DNA from: Ruminococcaceae bacterium OttesenSCG-928-A16
Lineage (GTDB): Bacteria; Bacillota; Clostridia; Oscillospirales; Ruminococcaceae
Length of the DNA stretch: 64,000 nucleotides
Assembly: GCA_030267215.1 (NCBI GenBank)
Contig: JAJDJP010000004.1
Coordinates: 1-64,000 of the forward strand
Reading direction: 5' to 3'
Shown piece by piece: positions 51,976 through 60,127 of this stretch (position 1 is the first letter of the stretch; each line of letters starts with the position of its first letter). The notes below the pieces were generated by a model. That model saw only the letters and a list, made by a program, of their open reading frames with translations. It did no database searches and was not told the origin of the DNA. Both the position numbers and the translations under genes were made by a program.

Positions 51976-52672
51976 CGGCGGCGTGGAATTCACAGCCTAC
52001 CAAGAATGGCTGGAAGCCCGTAAAAAAGGCATTGGGGCCAGCGATGCCGCTTGCGTGCTAGGGCTTAACCCGTGGAAAAGCAACACAAAACTATGGGAAG
52101 AAAAAACAGGCCGCCTAACCCCCGAAGATATAGGACACAAGCCTGCTGTTAAATACGGCAAAGAATCCGAAGCCCACCTGCGCAACCTATTTGCTTTAGA
52201 TTTCCCGCAATATCGTGTTTCACACGATGAATTTGGCATGATTGCCAATATCCCGAAATGCCCGTGGTTATTTGCCACCCTTGACGGAGAACTGGAGTTG
52301 GTAAGCCCCAGCGAACCCACTACTAGCAACCAGCGTCTTGGGGTTTTAGAGATAAAAACCACCGAAATTATGCGGCAAGACCAGTGGGAGCAATGGAATG
52401 GTAGAGTGCCAGACCACTATTATTGCCAAATCCTGCACCAGCTACTTGCCACCGGTTACGGTTTCGCCATTTTAAAGGCGCAAATAAAATACCGAGACTA
52501 TATAGATGACGACCCGGAAACATCTATGCGTATAACCACACGGCATTACCGTTTTGACGCAAACAATGAAACAGTAAGCGCTGATATGCAGCACTTACTA
52601 AAAAAAGAAATAGAGTTTTGGGGCTGCGTGCAAAGCGACCGCATGCCGCCACAAATACTCCCACAAATATAG
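51962..52672 (+). CDS. YqaJ-type recombination exonuclease
   Basis: The 236-residue protein has the YqaJ/lambda Exo fold motifs: RKKGIGASDAACVLGLNPWKSNTKLWEEKTG at the N-terminus, KYGKESEAHLRNLF with the conserved Glu, LFATLDGEL (Asp) and LGVLEIKTTE (Glu-x-Lys). It digests double-stranded DNA ends 5' to 3' to give single strands for RecT, encoded 0.9 kb downstream. AAGGTGG precedes the start inside the previous gene. Confidence 0.88.
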   Translation: MRKHSGGVEFTAYQEWLEARKKGIGASDAACVLGLNPWKSNTKLWEEKTGRLTPEDIGHKPAVKYGKESEAHLRNLFALDFPQYRVSHDEFGMIANIPKCPWLFATLDGELELVSPSEPTTSNQRLGVLEIKTTEIMRQDQWEQWNGRVPDHYYCQILHQLLATGYGFAILKAQIKYRDYIDDDPETSMRITTRHYRFDANNETVSADMQHLLKKEIEFWGCVQSDRMPPQILPQI

Positions 52673-52681
52673 GAGGCCGCC

Positions 52682-53542
52682 ATGGCTGTTATGGAATTAG
52701 TTGTAAAAACAGACCTTGAAAAAGAGGTTATCCGGTCAATTGATTGGAACTTCAAGGAACTTGAAAAGCAAGTTTCTGCTGGGCTTGAAAAGTACAAAGG
52801 GCGGGTGGTGACCCCGGAAACCATAAAGGACGATAAGAAGGATGTTGCCGCCTTGCGTAAGCTGCGCACAGCGATTGAGGATAAGCGTAAAGAGGTAAAA
52901 TCCGCCTGCCTACGCCCCTATGACGACTTTGAAGCGAAGGAAAAACCAATTATTGCCCTTATAGACGAATGCATTGATAACATTTCAGAGCAAACAAAGG
53001 CTTTTGAAGCTGCCGAAAAAGAAGAAAAACGAACCGCCATAGAGGAATTTTACAAACAAAACATTAAATCTCTTTACGGCCTTGTTCCGTTTGAAACCCT
53101 TTTCGAAGAGCGCTGGCTGAACAAAAGCGTTTTGATTACCACTGCCACCGGTGAATTGTACAGCAAAATAGAAAAAGCGAACGGCGAAATTCTTACCATT
53201 CGTGGCATGAAGTTGGCACCCGAATGCGAAACCAGAATGCTTGACACTTACGTGCGCACATTAAGTATCGGCGCTGCACTGGAAGAAAAGGCGCGGTTCG
53301 AGGAACAACAAGCAAAGCTGGAGGAACTTAAAAAAAACCAGCAAGCCGCGATTAAAGCCGAGCCAGAAGCGCAGCCTGTGCATGTACAAGAAGAACTTGT
53401 AAAAGAACAAGAAACCGAGCAACCCCGCGACTTGTGGCTAAAAATAAGAGGAACCACAAAGGCTTGCAGGCAAGAAATAAACGCAATCATTAAAAAATAT
53501 GGCTTGGAGTATGAAGGAGGGCTTATAAATGGCGACAGCTAA
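52682..53542 (+). CDS. DUF1351 domain protein
   Basis: The 286-residue, mostly helical protein has a long charged coiled coil at residues 55-115 (KDDKKDVAALRKLRTAIEDKRKEVKSACLRPYDDFEAKEKPI), as in DUF1351. A second helical segment ends in Gln/Glu-rich sequence, then WLKIRGTTKACRQEINAIIKKYGLEYEGG. It sits between yqaJ and recT, its usual place, so a helper role in recombination is inferred. AGGAGG precedes the start. Confidence 0.82.
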   Translation: MAVMELVVKTDLEKEVIRSIDWNFKELEKQVSAGLEKYKGRVVTPETIKDDKKDVAALRKLRTAIEDKRKEVKSACLRPYDDFEAKEKPIIALIDECIDNISEQTKAFEAAEKEEKRTAIEEFYKQNIKSLYGLVPFETLFEERWLNKSVLITTATGELYSKIEKANGEILTIRGMKLAPECETRMLDTYVRTLSIGAALEEKARFEEQQAKLEELKKNQQAAIKAEPEAQPVHVQEELVKEQETEQPRDLWLKIRGTTKACRQEINAIIKKYGLEYEGGLINGDS

Positions 53543-54374
53543 TAGCTTGCAAAAAAAGCAACCAAAATTTAGTGTAGCAATTACTGGCGAAGGCTACAAA
53601 AACCTAATAAACAATACCCTTGGAGACCCAAACCGGGCGGCAAGGTTTACGGCGGCAATTACCAGCGCCGTATCCACCAACCCGGCGTTGCAAGAATGTG
53701 ATGCGGGCACTATTCTATCCGCCGGCCTGTTGGGCGAAAGTCTTAATCTTTCCCCCTCTCCGCAGCTTGGGCAATACTACCTTGTGCCGTTTAACGACAA
53801 CAAAAATGGCCGAAAGGTGGCGCAGTTTCAGCTTGGGTATAAAGGGTATTTGCAGCTCGCTATGCGTTCCGGCCAGTACAAAATAATCAACGTAACCCCG
53901 GTAAAAGAAGGCGAGTTAGTAAAGTGTGACCCGTTAAATGAGGTTTACGAGTTTAACGTAATAGAGAACGATGACGCGCGCGAAAAAGCCGAAACCATTG
54001 GCTATTATGCCGTGTTTGAGTATTTAAACGGATTTAGAAAAGCCTTGTACTGGAGCAAAAGCAAAATGCAGGCGCATGCAAAAAAGTTTTCCAAAGGCTA
54101 CGCCGCCGGCAAAGGGTATACGTTTTGGGAAAAAGACTTTGACAGCATGGCAATGAAAACCATGTTGCGACAGTTAATTAGCAAATGGGGCATTATGAGC
54201 ATTGAAATGCAAGAAGCCCTAGACGGCGATATGGCTGTTATTAACACAGATAAAAGCAAAGAGTACGTGGACAATTCCATGGGCGCAGATTATTCCGAGC
54301 TGCCGCCGGATGAATTGCCGATTGAAGCAGATGAGCCGCTTCCGTTTGATGAGCCGGGCGTACTTGACGATTAA
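53529..54374 (+). CDS. recT: RecT single-strand annealing protein
   Basis: The 281-residue protein shows the RecT core: RFTAAITSAVSTNPALQECDAGTILSAGLLGESLNLSPSPQLGQYYLVPF, then FQLGYKGYLQLAMRSGQY and KALYWSKSKMQAHAKKFS. The C-terminus is acidic and disordered. It anneals the strands made by the YqaJ exonuclease. The start overlaps the DUF1351 gene by 14 bases. Confidence 0.92.
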   Translation: MATANSLQKKQPKFSVAITGEGYKNLINNTLGDPNRAARFTAAITSAVSTNPALQECDAGTILSAGLLGESLNLSPSPQLGQYYLVPFNDNKNGRKVAQFQLGYKGYLQLAMRSGQYKIINVTPVKEGELVKCDPLNEVYEFNVIENDDAREKAETIGYYAVFEYLNGFRKALYWSKSKMQAHAKKFSKGYAAGKGYTFWEKDFDSMAMKTMLRQLISKWGIMSIEMQEALDGDMAVINTDKSKEYVDNSMGADYSELPPDELPIEADEPLPFDEPGVLDD

Positions 54375-54389
54375 GAGAGGTGAAAAGAT

Positions 54390-55136
54390 ATGGGGATAGA
54401 GGCGGAAGGAATTGTGCAGAAAATCGCAAAAGATGAAGGCTTTACCGTCTTTATTCCCTTTTCAGAAACCTACCTGCTTGACCAGTGGGGCGTAGATACT
54501 GTGCAGGTCATTATAAATGATGGTCGAGAGATATCAAATAGCCAGCGCCGTAAAATATTTGCACTTATTAGCGATATTACGGATTGGGTAAAAGCCCCCG
54601 GAAACAACAAACGAACCCGAGCGGAAAAAGAAACCCTGCACGAAATGGGCTTGCTGTATATGATTGAATGCTTGCCGTACACGAATTACAGCGACCGTGA
54701 CGCAATACGCAAGCAGCTAACAATGCATTATTGCCAGCTGGTTGATATAGCGCCTTTTAGCCTATCTAATATTGACGTAGCGACCGCCACCGACTTTATA
54801 GACTGGCTTGTGGAAATGTGCGTTGTGCACGGCATACCCTGCCTTGATACGCTGCTTAACCGTTGTGAGGACGCAGGCCGGTATGTTTATGCTTGCGTTG
54901 CACACAGGCGGTGCGCAATATGCGGCAAAAAGGCCGATATACACGAAGTAGAAACCGTAGGCATGGGTAATAATAGGCGAACTATACACCACCTAGGTCA
55001 GCTTGTAGAGCCCTTGTGCCGAGAACACCACGCAGAGGTAGGAAACATTGGGCAAGCTGAATTTGACGCCAAATACCACCTCGTTGGCATTCGGCTCGAT
55101 GAAAATTTATGTGATATTTTGAAATGGAAAAAGTAA
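54390..55136 (+). CDS. Putative HNHc nuclease of the recombination block
   Basis: The 248-residue protein has SNSQRRKIFALISDITDW in the N-terminal part, like NinB-type proteins. The C-terminus has an HNH-type zinc site, CAICGKKADIHEVETVG, then LVEPLCREHHAEVGNIGQAEFDAKYHL. This is the architecture of the putative HNHc nuclease family found after recT in many Firmicute phages. The start follows GAGAGGTG. Confidence 0.8.
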   Translation: MGIEAEGIVQKIAKDEGFTVFIPFSETYLLDQWGVDTVQVIINDGREISNSQRRKIFALISDITDWVKAPGNNKRTRAEKETLHEMGLLYMIECLPYTNYSDRDAIRKQLTMHYCQLVDIAPFSLSNIDVATATDFIDWLVEMCVVHGIPCLDTLLNRCEDAGRYVYACVAHRRCAICGKKADIHEVETVGMGNNRRTIHHLGQLVEPLCREHHAEVGNIGQAEFDAKYHLVGIRLDENLCDILKWKK

Positions 55137-55148
55137 GGCGGTGGACAA

Positions 55149-55883
55149 TTGCTTACCGATGGACACATACAACTTCACCGCTCCATACTTTTATGGGAGT
55201 GGTATTCAGACCGAAACACACGAGACCTGTTTATACACCTCCTTCTTACCGCTAACTGGTATGACGAAAAGTGGCAAGGGGAAACAATTAAAAGAGGTCA
55301 AAGGGTGGTTGGCCGGGATAAATTAGCCAAAGAAATAGGTTTGACAGTGCAGCAGCTACGCACATCACTCAACAGGCTAAAATCAACCAGCGAAATAACC
55401 ATCAAAACAACCACGAAATACAGCGTTATAACAATAAATAACTATGACACATACCAAGCTGATAACCAGCGAACTAACCAACAACTAACCAACAATCAAC
55501 CAACAACTAACCAACAACTAACCACAAATGAAGAAAGCAATAAAGCAATAAATATACCTACTGCTGCTAACGCACGCGAAGCCCAATTGCAGAGATTGTG
55601 CCTTTATTTCGAGGCAAACAACTTTGGGTTAATGGCGCACAGCATTATGGCAGATATGGCAGACTACCTAGACCGTGGAGTTAGCGTTGAACTAATAGAG
55701 CGCTGTATGAAGGAAGCGACCGACAGCCAAAAGGCAACATGGAAGTATGTCAAAAGCATACTGCATCGCTGCCAAGTGCAAAAAGTGGAAACTGTGCAGC
55801 AGTTCAATGCGCAGAAGCTACAGCAAAAACAAACTAAGGCTACTGGCAGCGCCGGCAATCCATTTTTGAGGGATGATATATGA
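55149..55883 (+). CDS. Phage replication initiation protein, DnaD-like
   Basis: The 244-residue protein begins with the HTH region common to phage initiators (IQLHRSILLWEWYSDRNTRDLFIHLLLTANWYDEKWQGETIKRGQRV). It ends with a DnaD-like helical domain (ARIAEYE-type helices, VSVELIERCMKEATDSQKATWKYVKSILHRC). Between them is an Asn/Gln/Thr linker coded by 11-bp repeats. TTG 55149 is the start, with AAGGCGGTGG before it. It probably binds the phage origin and recruits the helicase. Confidence 0.78.
   Translation: MLTDGHIQLHRSILLWEWYSDRNTRDLFIHLLLTANWYDEKWQGETIKRGQRVVGRDKLAKEIGLTVQQLRTSLNRLKSTSEITIKTTTKYSVITINNYDTYQADNQRTNQQLTNNQPTTNQQLTTNEESNKAINIPTAANAREAQLQRLCLYFEANNFGLMAHSIMADMADYLDRGVSVELIERCMKEATDSQKATWKYVKSILHRCQVQKVETVQQFNAQKLQQKQTKATGSAGNPFLRDDI
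55472..55525 (+). repeat. 11-bp tandem repeats inside the replication gene
   Basis: Five units of AACTAACCAAC (one varied as AATCAACCAAC, the last shortened). Because 11 is not a multiple of 3, gain or loss of one unit would shift the frame of the replication gene. Confidence 0.85.
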
Positions 55884-56197
55884 CCAGAGACGAAACCAAA
55901 CAACTGCTGGCGCTTATCACTGCCGCATACCCATACTACTACGCAAAAAAGACGGCCGAAGAATTGACGCTTGCCGTTGATGTGTGGGCGGTGGCACTAG
56001 CTGATTACCCAGCTAGCTACATATCGGTGGGGTTAACTCCATTACTGCAAACCAGCGAGTACCCGCCAACCATAGCCGCTGTGATAAACAGCGCACAAGA
56101 AGAAAAGCAAAAAGCATATAACATGCTTGTGCCAAACTCGGAGCGCAGAATTGCCGAGTATGAAAGCAAAATTAAATCAGTGAGGTTGCTGGAATGA
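55880..56197 (+). CDS. Helicase loader-like phage protein (G40P loader/inhibitor type)
   Basis: The 105-residue helical protein: TRDETKQLLALITAAYPYYYAKKTAEELTLAVDVWAVALADYPASYI, then PPTIAAVINSAQEE. This matches the pattern of small phage proteins that load or inhibit the DnaB-type helicase. It overlaps the initiator gene by four bases, which supports the role. Confidence 0.65.
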   Translation: MTRDETKQLLALITAAYPYYYAKKTAEELTLAVDVWAVALADYPASYISVGLTPLLQTSEYPPTIAAVINSAQEEKQKAYNMLVPNSERRIAEYESKIKSVRLLE

Positions 56198-56577
56198 TTA
56201 AATTTACCATACCAATTGCCCCAGCAACCAAGAAAAACAGCCAGCGTATTGTAATGGCTGGGGCCTATCCAAAGCTGCTGCCAAGCAAAGCCTTTGTTGA
56301 GTATCAAACCAAAGCAGGCTGGTTAATACCTTGTAAAAATATTGGCATTAGCCAACCTGTAAACATCAAAGCCACCTACTATGTAAAAACCAAGCGCAAA
56401 GTGGACATTACTAACCTACATAGCGCCCTGCACGATGTTTTGGTGCATTACGGGGTGCTTGCAGACGATAGCAGCATAAACCCATGCATAGTAGCTAGCA
56501 CGGACGGTAGCCGGGTTTACGTGGATAGTAAAAACCCACGCACAGAAGTGGAGATAACAACAATAGAGGAGATTTGA
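56194..56577 (+). CDS. rusA: RusA-family Holliday junction resolvase
   Basis: The 127-residue protein has the RusA motifs: IPIAPATKKNSQRI near the start, KRKVDITNLHSALHDVLVHYGVLADDSSI with the catalytic Asp set, and KNPRTEVEITTI at the end. It cuts Holliday junctions during phage replication and recombination. Its ATG overlaps the stop of the upstream gene (ATGA). Confidence 0.88.
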   Translation: MIKFTIPIAPATKKNSQRIVMAGAYPKLLPSKAFVEYQTKAGWLIPCKNIGISQPVNIKATYYVKTKRKVDITNLHSALHDVLVHYGVLADDSSINPCIVASTDGSRVYVDSKNPRTEVEITTIEEI

Positions 56578-56579
56578 AA

Positions 56580-56966
56580 ATGAAAAAAATAGTAACTTTA
56601 ATTTTAACCGTAGCTATTGTAGGCGTTGCCCTTGTTGGCTGCAGGGAAGCAAGCAGAGTATCTTACAATGTTTCGCAACAAGCAGATAACTTTAACGTAA
56701 CACGCCGCCTGGTTGTGCTGAATGGACGCACAGATACCATTATTTACGAAATGGTTGGCCGTTTTTCGTTTGAACTAGAAGGCAGCCGCATTATTTTAAT
56801 TGTTGAATCCGAAAAGGGCGTTTACAAAAAAATATCTGTTGGCTTGCCGCAAGAAGCGTTTTGGTTTGTAGACGATATTAGCGGCGCAGATGTTAACCAG
56901 TATCGTTATGAAGTTAATTTCCTGCCACAAATGATTGTTCCAATCGATTTTATCAGCGAAGATTAA
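56580..56966 (+). CDS. Small beta-rich lipoprotein in the early operon
   Basis: The 128-residue protein has a lipoprotein signal (MKKIVTLILTVAIVGVALVGC) followed by a compact beta domain (RRLVVLNGRTDTIIYEMVGRFSFELEGSRIILIVES). ATG 56580 is preferred over TTG 56574; GAGGAG lies eight bases upstream. Lipoproteins of this size occur in phage early regions and may alter the surface against superinfection, which is an inference. Confidence 0.65.
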   Translation: MKKIVTLILTVAIVGVALVGCREASRVSYNVSQQADNFNVTRRLVVLNGRTDTIIYEMVGRFSFELEGSRIILIVESEKGVYKKISVGLPQEAFWFVDDISGADVNQYRYEVNFLPQMIVPIDFISED

Positions 56967-56998
56967 GCGCCAGCCTATTAGGCAGAAAGGTGAATAAA

Positions 56999-57313
56999 AT
57001 GCAAAAACCACACCGGCAAGTACGAACCTCCAAAGCGAAAACGAAAGCATTTAGCGGCCGCTGCCAAAAGTGCGGCAAGGAAATTTGCCTTTCGTGTGCA
57101 TGTCAGTACACGGATGAGAGTAACGCAGCTATCAGCGCCAACTCGCCATGGTTGTGCGCAACCTGCTATAACGAGCAGCACGGCAAAGGCATAGAGCCGA
57201 TAGATAGGCTTAAATCTTCCATCATCAGCAAGGCGGTAGAGTATGGCGGCAAAATAGACCTAAACCATCCTGCCGTATTGGCTACATTGATAGATTTAGC
57301 GATTGGCAATTAA
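56999..57313 (+). CDS. Small Cys-rich phage protein (zinc-ribbon-like)
   Basis: The 104-residue protein has CQKCGKEICLSCAC and CATCYNEQH, enough for one or two zinc sites, then a helical tail. AAAGGTG precedes ATG 56999. The function is unknown. Confidence 0.55.
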   Translation: MQKPHRQVRTSKAKTKAFSGRCQKCGKEICLSCACQYTDESNAAISANSPWLCATCYNEQHGKGIEPIDRLKSSIISKAVEYGGKIDLNHPAVLATLIDLAIGN

Positions 57314-57346
57314 AAAAGCCGCACTAAGGCGGCAAGGAGACTAAGT

Positions 57347-57520
57347 ATGGAACGAGAGAAAACCACAGAAGAACTTTATATTGAAGCGTACAGAGATATG
57401 TTGGATAAAGCAATTGATTTAAACAGAAAGCTGTTAAATGAACTCGCTATTTACCGTGCGGCATGTCCGAAATGTATTACCGGGCCAGATTGCCAAGATT
57501 TTAACCTCAAAAGACGCTAG
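57347..57520 (+). CDS. Small phage protein (57 residues)
   Basis: ATG 57347 follows AAGGAGA. Residues 1-35 form one charged helix (TEELYIEAYRDMLDKAIDL), followed by CPKCITGPDC. It ends at TAG 57518-57520. The function is unknown. Confidence 0.5.
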   Translation: MEREKTTEELYIEAYRDMLDKAIDLNRKLLNELAIYRAACPKCITGPDCQDFNLKRR

Positions 57521-57669
57521 AACCCTTATTTGCAGCGGAAGAGAGCAGGACCACATCCGGATTCTGCCGCAGTTGCAAGCGGCCACTTAAAAAGTCATTA
57601 GGTACCGGTTTAAACGTGCAAATAGAACCCTATTGCATAGCGGTTACAATTTCAATTTGGAGGGTAACA

Positions 57670-57840
57670 ATGCGTAAACTACAGCAGCCCATGGATTGCC
57701 GTACGTCTTTTGCAAATGCGAGCGCTGACATCAAAAAAATGTCGCAAGCAATACAGCGATTTAATACAGATGTAACCGGCTATCGCCCCAAGATTATTTA
57801 CCACAAGGCAAAAAGATGGGTGCATAGAAAAATAAAATAG
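57670..57840 (+). CDS. Small basic phage protein (56 residues)
   Basis: ATG 57670 follows GGAGGG. The product reads MRKLQQPMDCRTSFANASAD, then a helix and a basic tail (KAKRWVHRKIK). The 150 bases before it hold no other gene. The function is unknown. Confidence 0.45.
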   Translation: MRKLQQPMDCRTSFANASADIKKMSQAIQRFNTDVTGYRPKIIYHKAKRWVHRKIK

Positions 57841-57883
57841 ACCAATTTGTTGACGCCAACAAAACATAAAAAGGTGGAGCCAA

Positions 57884-58027
57884 GTGAAAGCACATAACCA
57901 CAAATTACTAAATAATAAATGCCATCACTGTAAACGTAATTGCAGAAAACTAACCCGGTTTATACACAAGTGGCTGCCATGCCAATATTGGGCTTGGGGT
58001 GGAAATAAAAAGGAGGATAAGCTATGA
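57884..58027 (+). CDS. Small Cys/His-rich phage protein (47 residues)
   Basis: GTG 57884 follows AAGGTGGAG. NNKCHHCKRNCRKL suggests a zinc knuckle; the rest is basic and Trp-rich. Its stop overlaps the ATG of the YopX gene by four bases. Confidence 0.5.
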   Translation: MKAHNHKLLNNKCHHCKRNCRKLTRFIHKWLPCQYWAWGGNKKEDKL

Positions 58028-58476
58028 GAAAAATATTATCTAGAGGCAAGCGAGTAGATAATGGCGAGTGGGTAGAAGGGCTGCCGCATGAAAACAACAC
58101 CATGATAATAAGCGATTCGGTACCAGATTGGAACGATGAGTATTGCTCTCCCGAATACTGGTATAGCGTAGACCCTGCCACAGTAGGCCAATGCACTGGG
58201 CTAAAAGACAAAAACGGTGTGAAGATTTTTGAGGGGGATATCCTCGAAGTTAAAAGTGGCTGGAGCAAGGGAGAGCTAATAGATAACGGTAATTTACCCG
58301 CTGAATACAAAACTCGCTGGACGGTAGAATGGAAAAATCATAATACACAAATGGGATTTTTTACATACGGCCTTGACCGCCGCTGGTTTAAACCTCTTAC
58401 ATGGTCTAGATTGTTTAATGCAGACGCGGTTGTGGTTGGCAATATCCACGATAACCCCGAATTGCTGAAGGTATAG
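58024..58476 (+). CDS. YopX-family phage protein
   Basis: The 150-residue protein has the YopX pattern: RGKRVDNGEWVEGLPHEN, VDPATVGQCTGLKDKNGVKIFEGDILEVK and the closing GNIHDNPELL. YopX proteins form oligomeric beta structures in phage early regions; the function is unknown. AAGGAGG precedes the start. Confidence 0.85.
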   Translation: MRKILSRGKRVDNGEWVEGLPHENNTMIISDSVPDWNDEYCSPEYWYSVDPATVGQCTGLKDKNGVKIFEGDILEVKSGWSKGELIDNGNLPAEYKTRWTVEWKNHNTQMGFFTYGLDRRWFKPLTWSRLFNADAVVVGNIHDNPELLKV

Positions 58477-58478
58477 CG

Positions 58479-58637
58479 ATGGCACGAAATGTAAGTTATG
58501 ACTTTGGTAGCGACAGCGGATATTGCTGTGGAACGTGCAGAGAGCCAATTCCCATGGAAAATATGTGGTGTGAAGATAAATGGCCCTGTGGGCATGAAGC
58601 CCTTGTGCAAAATTTTAATAATGAGGTAAAAAAATGA
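58479..58637 (+). CDS. Small Cys-rich phage protein (52 residues)
   Basis: ATG 58479 lies two bases after the YopX stop. GYCCGTCREPIPMENMWCEDKWPCGHE holds six Cys and a His, a probable zinc ribbon. The stop overlaps the next ATG by four bases. Confidence 0.5.
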   Translation: MARNVSYDFGSDSGYCCGTCREPIPMENMWCEDKWPCGHEALVQNFNNEVKK

Positions 58638-59020
58638 ATATGAATGACCTAGTAAAAGATGTACACGAAAACGCCAAAGCGCATGGCTGGTGGGATGAAG
58701 GACGCAGCTTTGGCGAATTAATAGCCCTCTGCCACTCCGAACTATCCGAAGCGCTGGAAGAATACCGCAAAGGTTTTGACCCTACAGACACCTATTACAT
58801 TGGCGACAATGGCGTGCCAGTTATCACGGAAACAATGCAATTTGTAGATGCAGATGGAACCCCCGAAAAGCCAGAGGGTATCCCATCTGAACTAGCCGAT
58901 GTAGTTATACGCATTATGGATATGTGCGGCCATTATGGTATTGACCTAGAAGCAGCTATTTTGGAAAAGCACGAGTACAACAAAACCCGGCCATATAAGC
59001 ATGGCGGAAAGGTAATATAG
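58634..59020 (+). CDS. MazG-like nucleotide pyrophosphohydrolase
   Basis: The 128-residue helical protein carries LIALCHSELSEALEEYRKG and PSELADVVIRIMDMCGHYGIDL, the E-x-x-E and E-x-x-D metal motifs of the MazG/dUTPase all-alpha fold, split by a 40-residue insert. It would hydrolyse (d)NTPs during phage growth. The start overlaps the previous gene. Confidence 0.82.
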   Translation: MNMNDLVKDVHENAKAHGWWDEGRSFGELIALCHSELSEALEEYRKGFDPTDTYYIGDNGVPVITETMQFVDADGTPEKPEGIPSELADVVIRIMDMCGHYGIDLEAAILEKHEYNKTRPYKHGGKVI

Positions 59021-59022
59021 CT

Positions 59023-59163
59023 ATGGATAAAATATGCGGCACTTGCGAGTACCACACCTACGACCCAGCAAGCGGTGATTGGCTTTGCTTTTGCGACAAA
59101 AGCGATTTTTTTACAGATTGGACGGGATATAACGATGGCTGCCCGGATTGGGAGGAACGATGA
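59023..59163 (+). CDS. Small Cys-rich phage protein (46 residues)
   Basis: ATG 59023 lies just after the MazG-like stop. CGTCEYHTYDPASGDWLCFC, then DWTGYNDGCPDWEE: four Cys in a pattern typical of tiny acidic zinc proteins of phages. Its stop overlaps the next ATG. Confidence 0.5.
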   Translation: MDKICGTCEYHTYDPASGDWLCFCDKSDFFTDWTGYNDGCPDWEER

Positions 59164-59375
59164 TAATTAAACCCAAATACCCCTGCATATCCTGCGGCAA
59201 AAGTGGGGTTATAGATACCGAGCAAGGGTTGATGTGTAACAAGTGCTTTGAGCAGCAGCTTAAAAGCAACCCGGTAATTGATATCGGAACGAAAGAAGGG
59301 CAGGAATGGCTAAAAAGAACCATGGAATCACAAAAGAAAGAAAATGCCCAGGGTGTTACTACAGGCGGCCATTAA
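59160..59375 (+). CDS. Small zinc-ribbon phage protein (71 residues)
   Basis: ATG 59160 follows GGGAGG. CISCGKSGVIDTEQGLMCNKC is a compact zinc ribbon; a charged helix follows. It overlaps the next gene by 70 bases in another frame. Confidence 0.5.
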   Translation: MIIKPKYPCISCGKSGVIDTEQGLMCNKCFEQQLKSNPVIDIGTKEGQEWLKRTMESQKKENAQGVTTGGH

Positions 59376-59572
59376 GCCAAGCCTATCAAGATATGGTATG
59401 CCATTATTGTTATGACAATGGAATACCAAGAATGGTGCCAGCCGAGTATTGCTTTACTCATAAAATCCACTTTAAAAAAGGGAAATACACACCCAAGCGA
59501 ACGAACATAGTTATTGTTGGCGGCACTGTTGATTTAGACATTGTCAACCCCGGCGGGAGGAAAACAATTTGA
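59306..59572 (+). CDS. Small Cys-rich phage protein (88 residues)
   Basis: ATG 59306 has AAGGGCAGGA before it. KCPGCYYRRPLSQAYQDMVCHYCYDNG suggests a zinc site. The start lies well inside the previous gene and the stop overlaps the next by four bases, so one of the two overlapping frames may begin elsewhere. Confidence 0.5.
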   Translation: MAKKNHGITKERKCPGCYYRRPLSQAYQDMVCHYCYDNGIPRMVPAEYCFTHKIHFKKGKYTPKRTNIVIVGGTVDLDIVNPGGRKTI

Positions 59573-60015
59573 CAACAAAAGAATATTTGCGGCAAGCCCG
59601 CAGCCTAAAAGTGATTATTGACGGCAAAACAGAACGCATAGCACAGTTGCGAGAAATTGCCGCAGGCACAACCAGCACTGTTAGCGATATGCCCAAGGGT
59701 GGCGGCGAACAAGACAAGCTGGGGGCAATAGTGGCCACTATTGCAGACTTTGCTGCCGAGATTGCTGCAGACACCATACCGCTTGTAACCATACAAAGAG
59801 ACATACAGCGCACCATCAACAAGATACCAAATCAAAAGTATAGAGATGTGCTTGAGTTGTATTATCTAAACGGCTGGCGGTGGGATAAGGTGGCAGAGCA
59901 AATGCATTATTCCCCCCAGCATATTTATAGGCTACATGGCATTGCATTATCTGCGTTTGAAAAGATGAGAGTAAATGAGAGTGCAAAACGTGATATTATG
60001 GTAGTAGGCAAATAG
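59569..60015 (+). CDS. DUF1492 late transcription regulator (sigma region 4-like)
   Basis: The 148-residue protein begins TTKEYLRQARSLKVIIDGKTERIAQLREIAAGTTSTVSDMPKGGG, the DUF1492 N-terminus. It ends in an HTH, YRDVLELYYLNGWRWDKVAEQMHYSPQHIYRLHGIAL, like sigma-70 region 4. Such proteins close the early operon and switch on late genes of Firmicute phages. The start is TTG 59569 behind GGGAGG. Confidence 0.82.
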   Translation: MTTKEYLRQARSLKVIIDGKTERIAQLREIAAGTTSTVSDMPKGGGEQDKLGAIVATIADFAAEIAADTIPLVTIQRDIQRTINKIPNQKYRDVLELYYLNGWRWDKVAEQMHYSPQHIYRLHGIALSAFEKMRVNESAKRDIMVVGK

Positions 60016-60018
60016 GCC

Positions 60019-60046
60019 AAAGCCCCTACCAAATCGGTGGGGGCTA
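60019..60046 (+). terminator. Hairpin between the DUF1492 gene and the tRNA-like element
   Basis: AGCCCCTACC (60020-60029) pairs with GGTGGGGGCT (60036-60045), with one wobble pair, followed by ATTTATTT. It may end the early operon or be the first stem of the RNA. Confidence 0.6.
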
Positions 60047-60053
60047 TTTATTT

Positions 60054-60127
60054 GGAACAGTAACTCAATGGTAGAGCGCCGGCCAATAAGAGCCAATGCG
60101 TCGCCGGTTCGATTCCGGCCTGTTCCT
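60054..60127 (+). tRNA. tRNA-like element with abnormal anticodon arm
   Basis: The acceptor stem is perfect (GGAACAG, 60054-60060, with CTGTTCC, 60120-60126). The D arm reads TAACTCAATGGTAGAGC and the T arm GCCGG-TTCGATT-CCGGC is perfect. The anticodon region (60079-60102) is two bases too long, keeps only three stem pairs (GGC/GCC) and an eight-base loop CAATAAGA without U33. CCA is not encoded. It is either a degenerate phage tRNA or a tRNA-like domain of the large RNA that follows. I cannot assign an amino acid. Confidence 0.6.
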
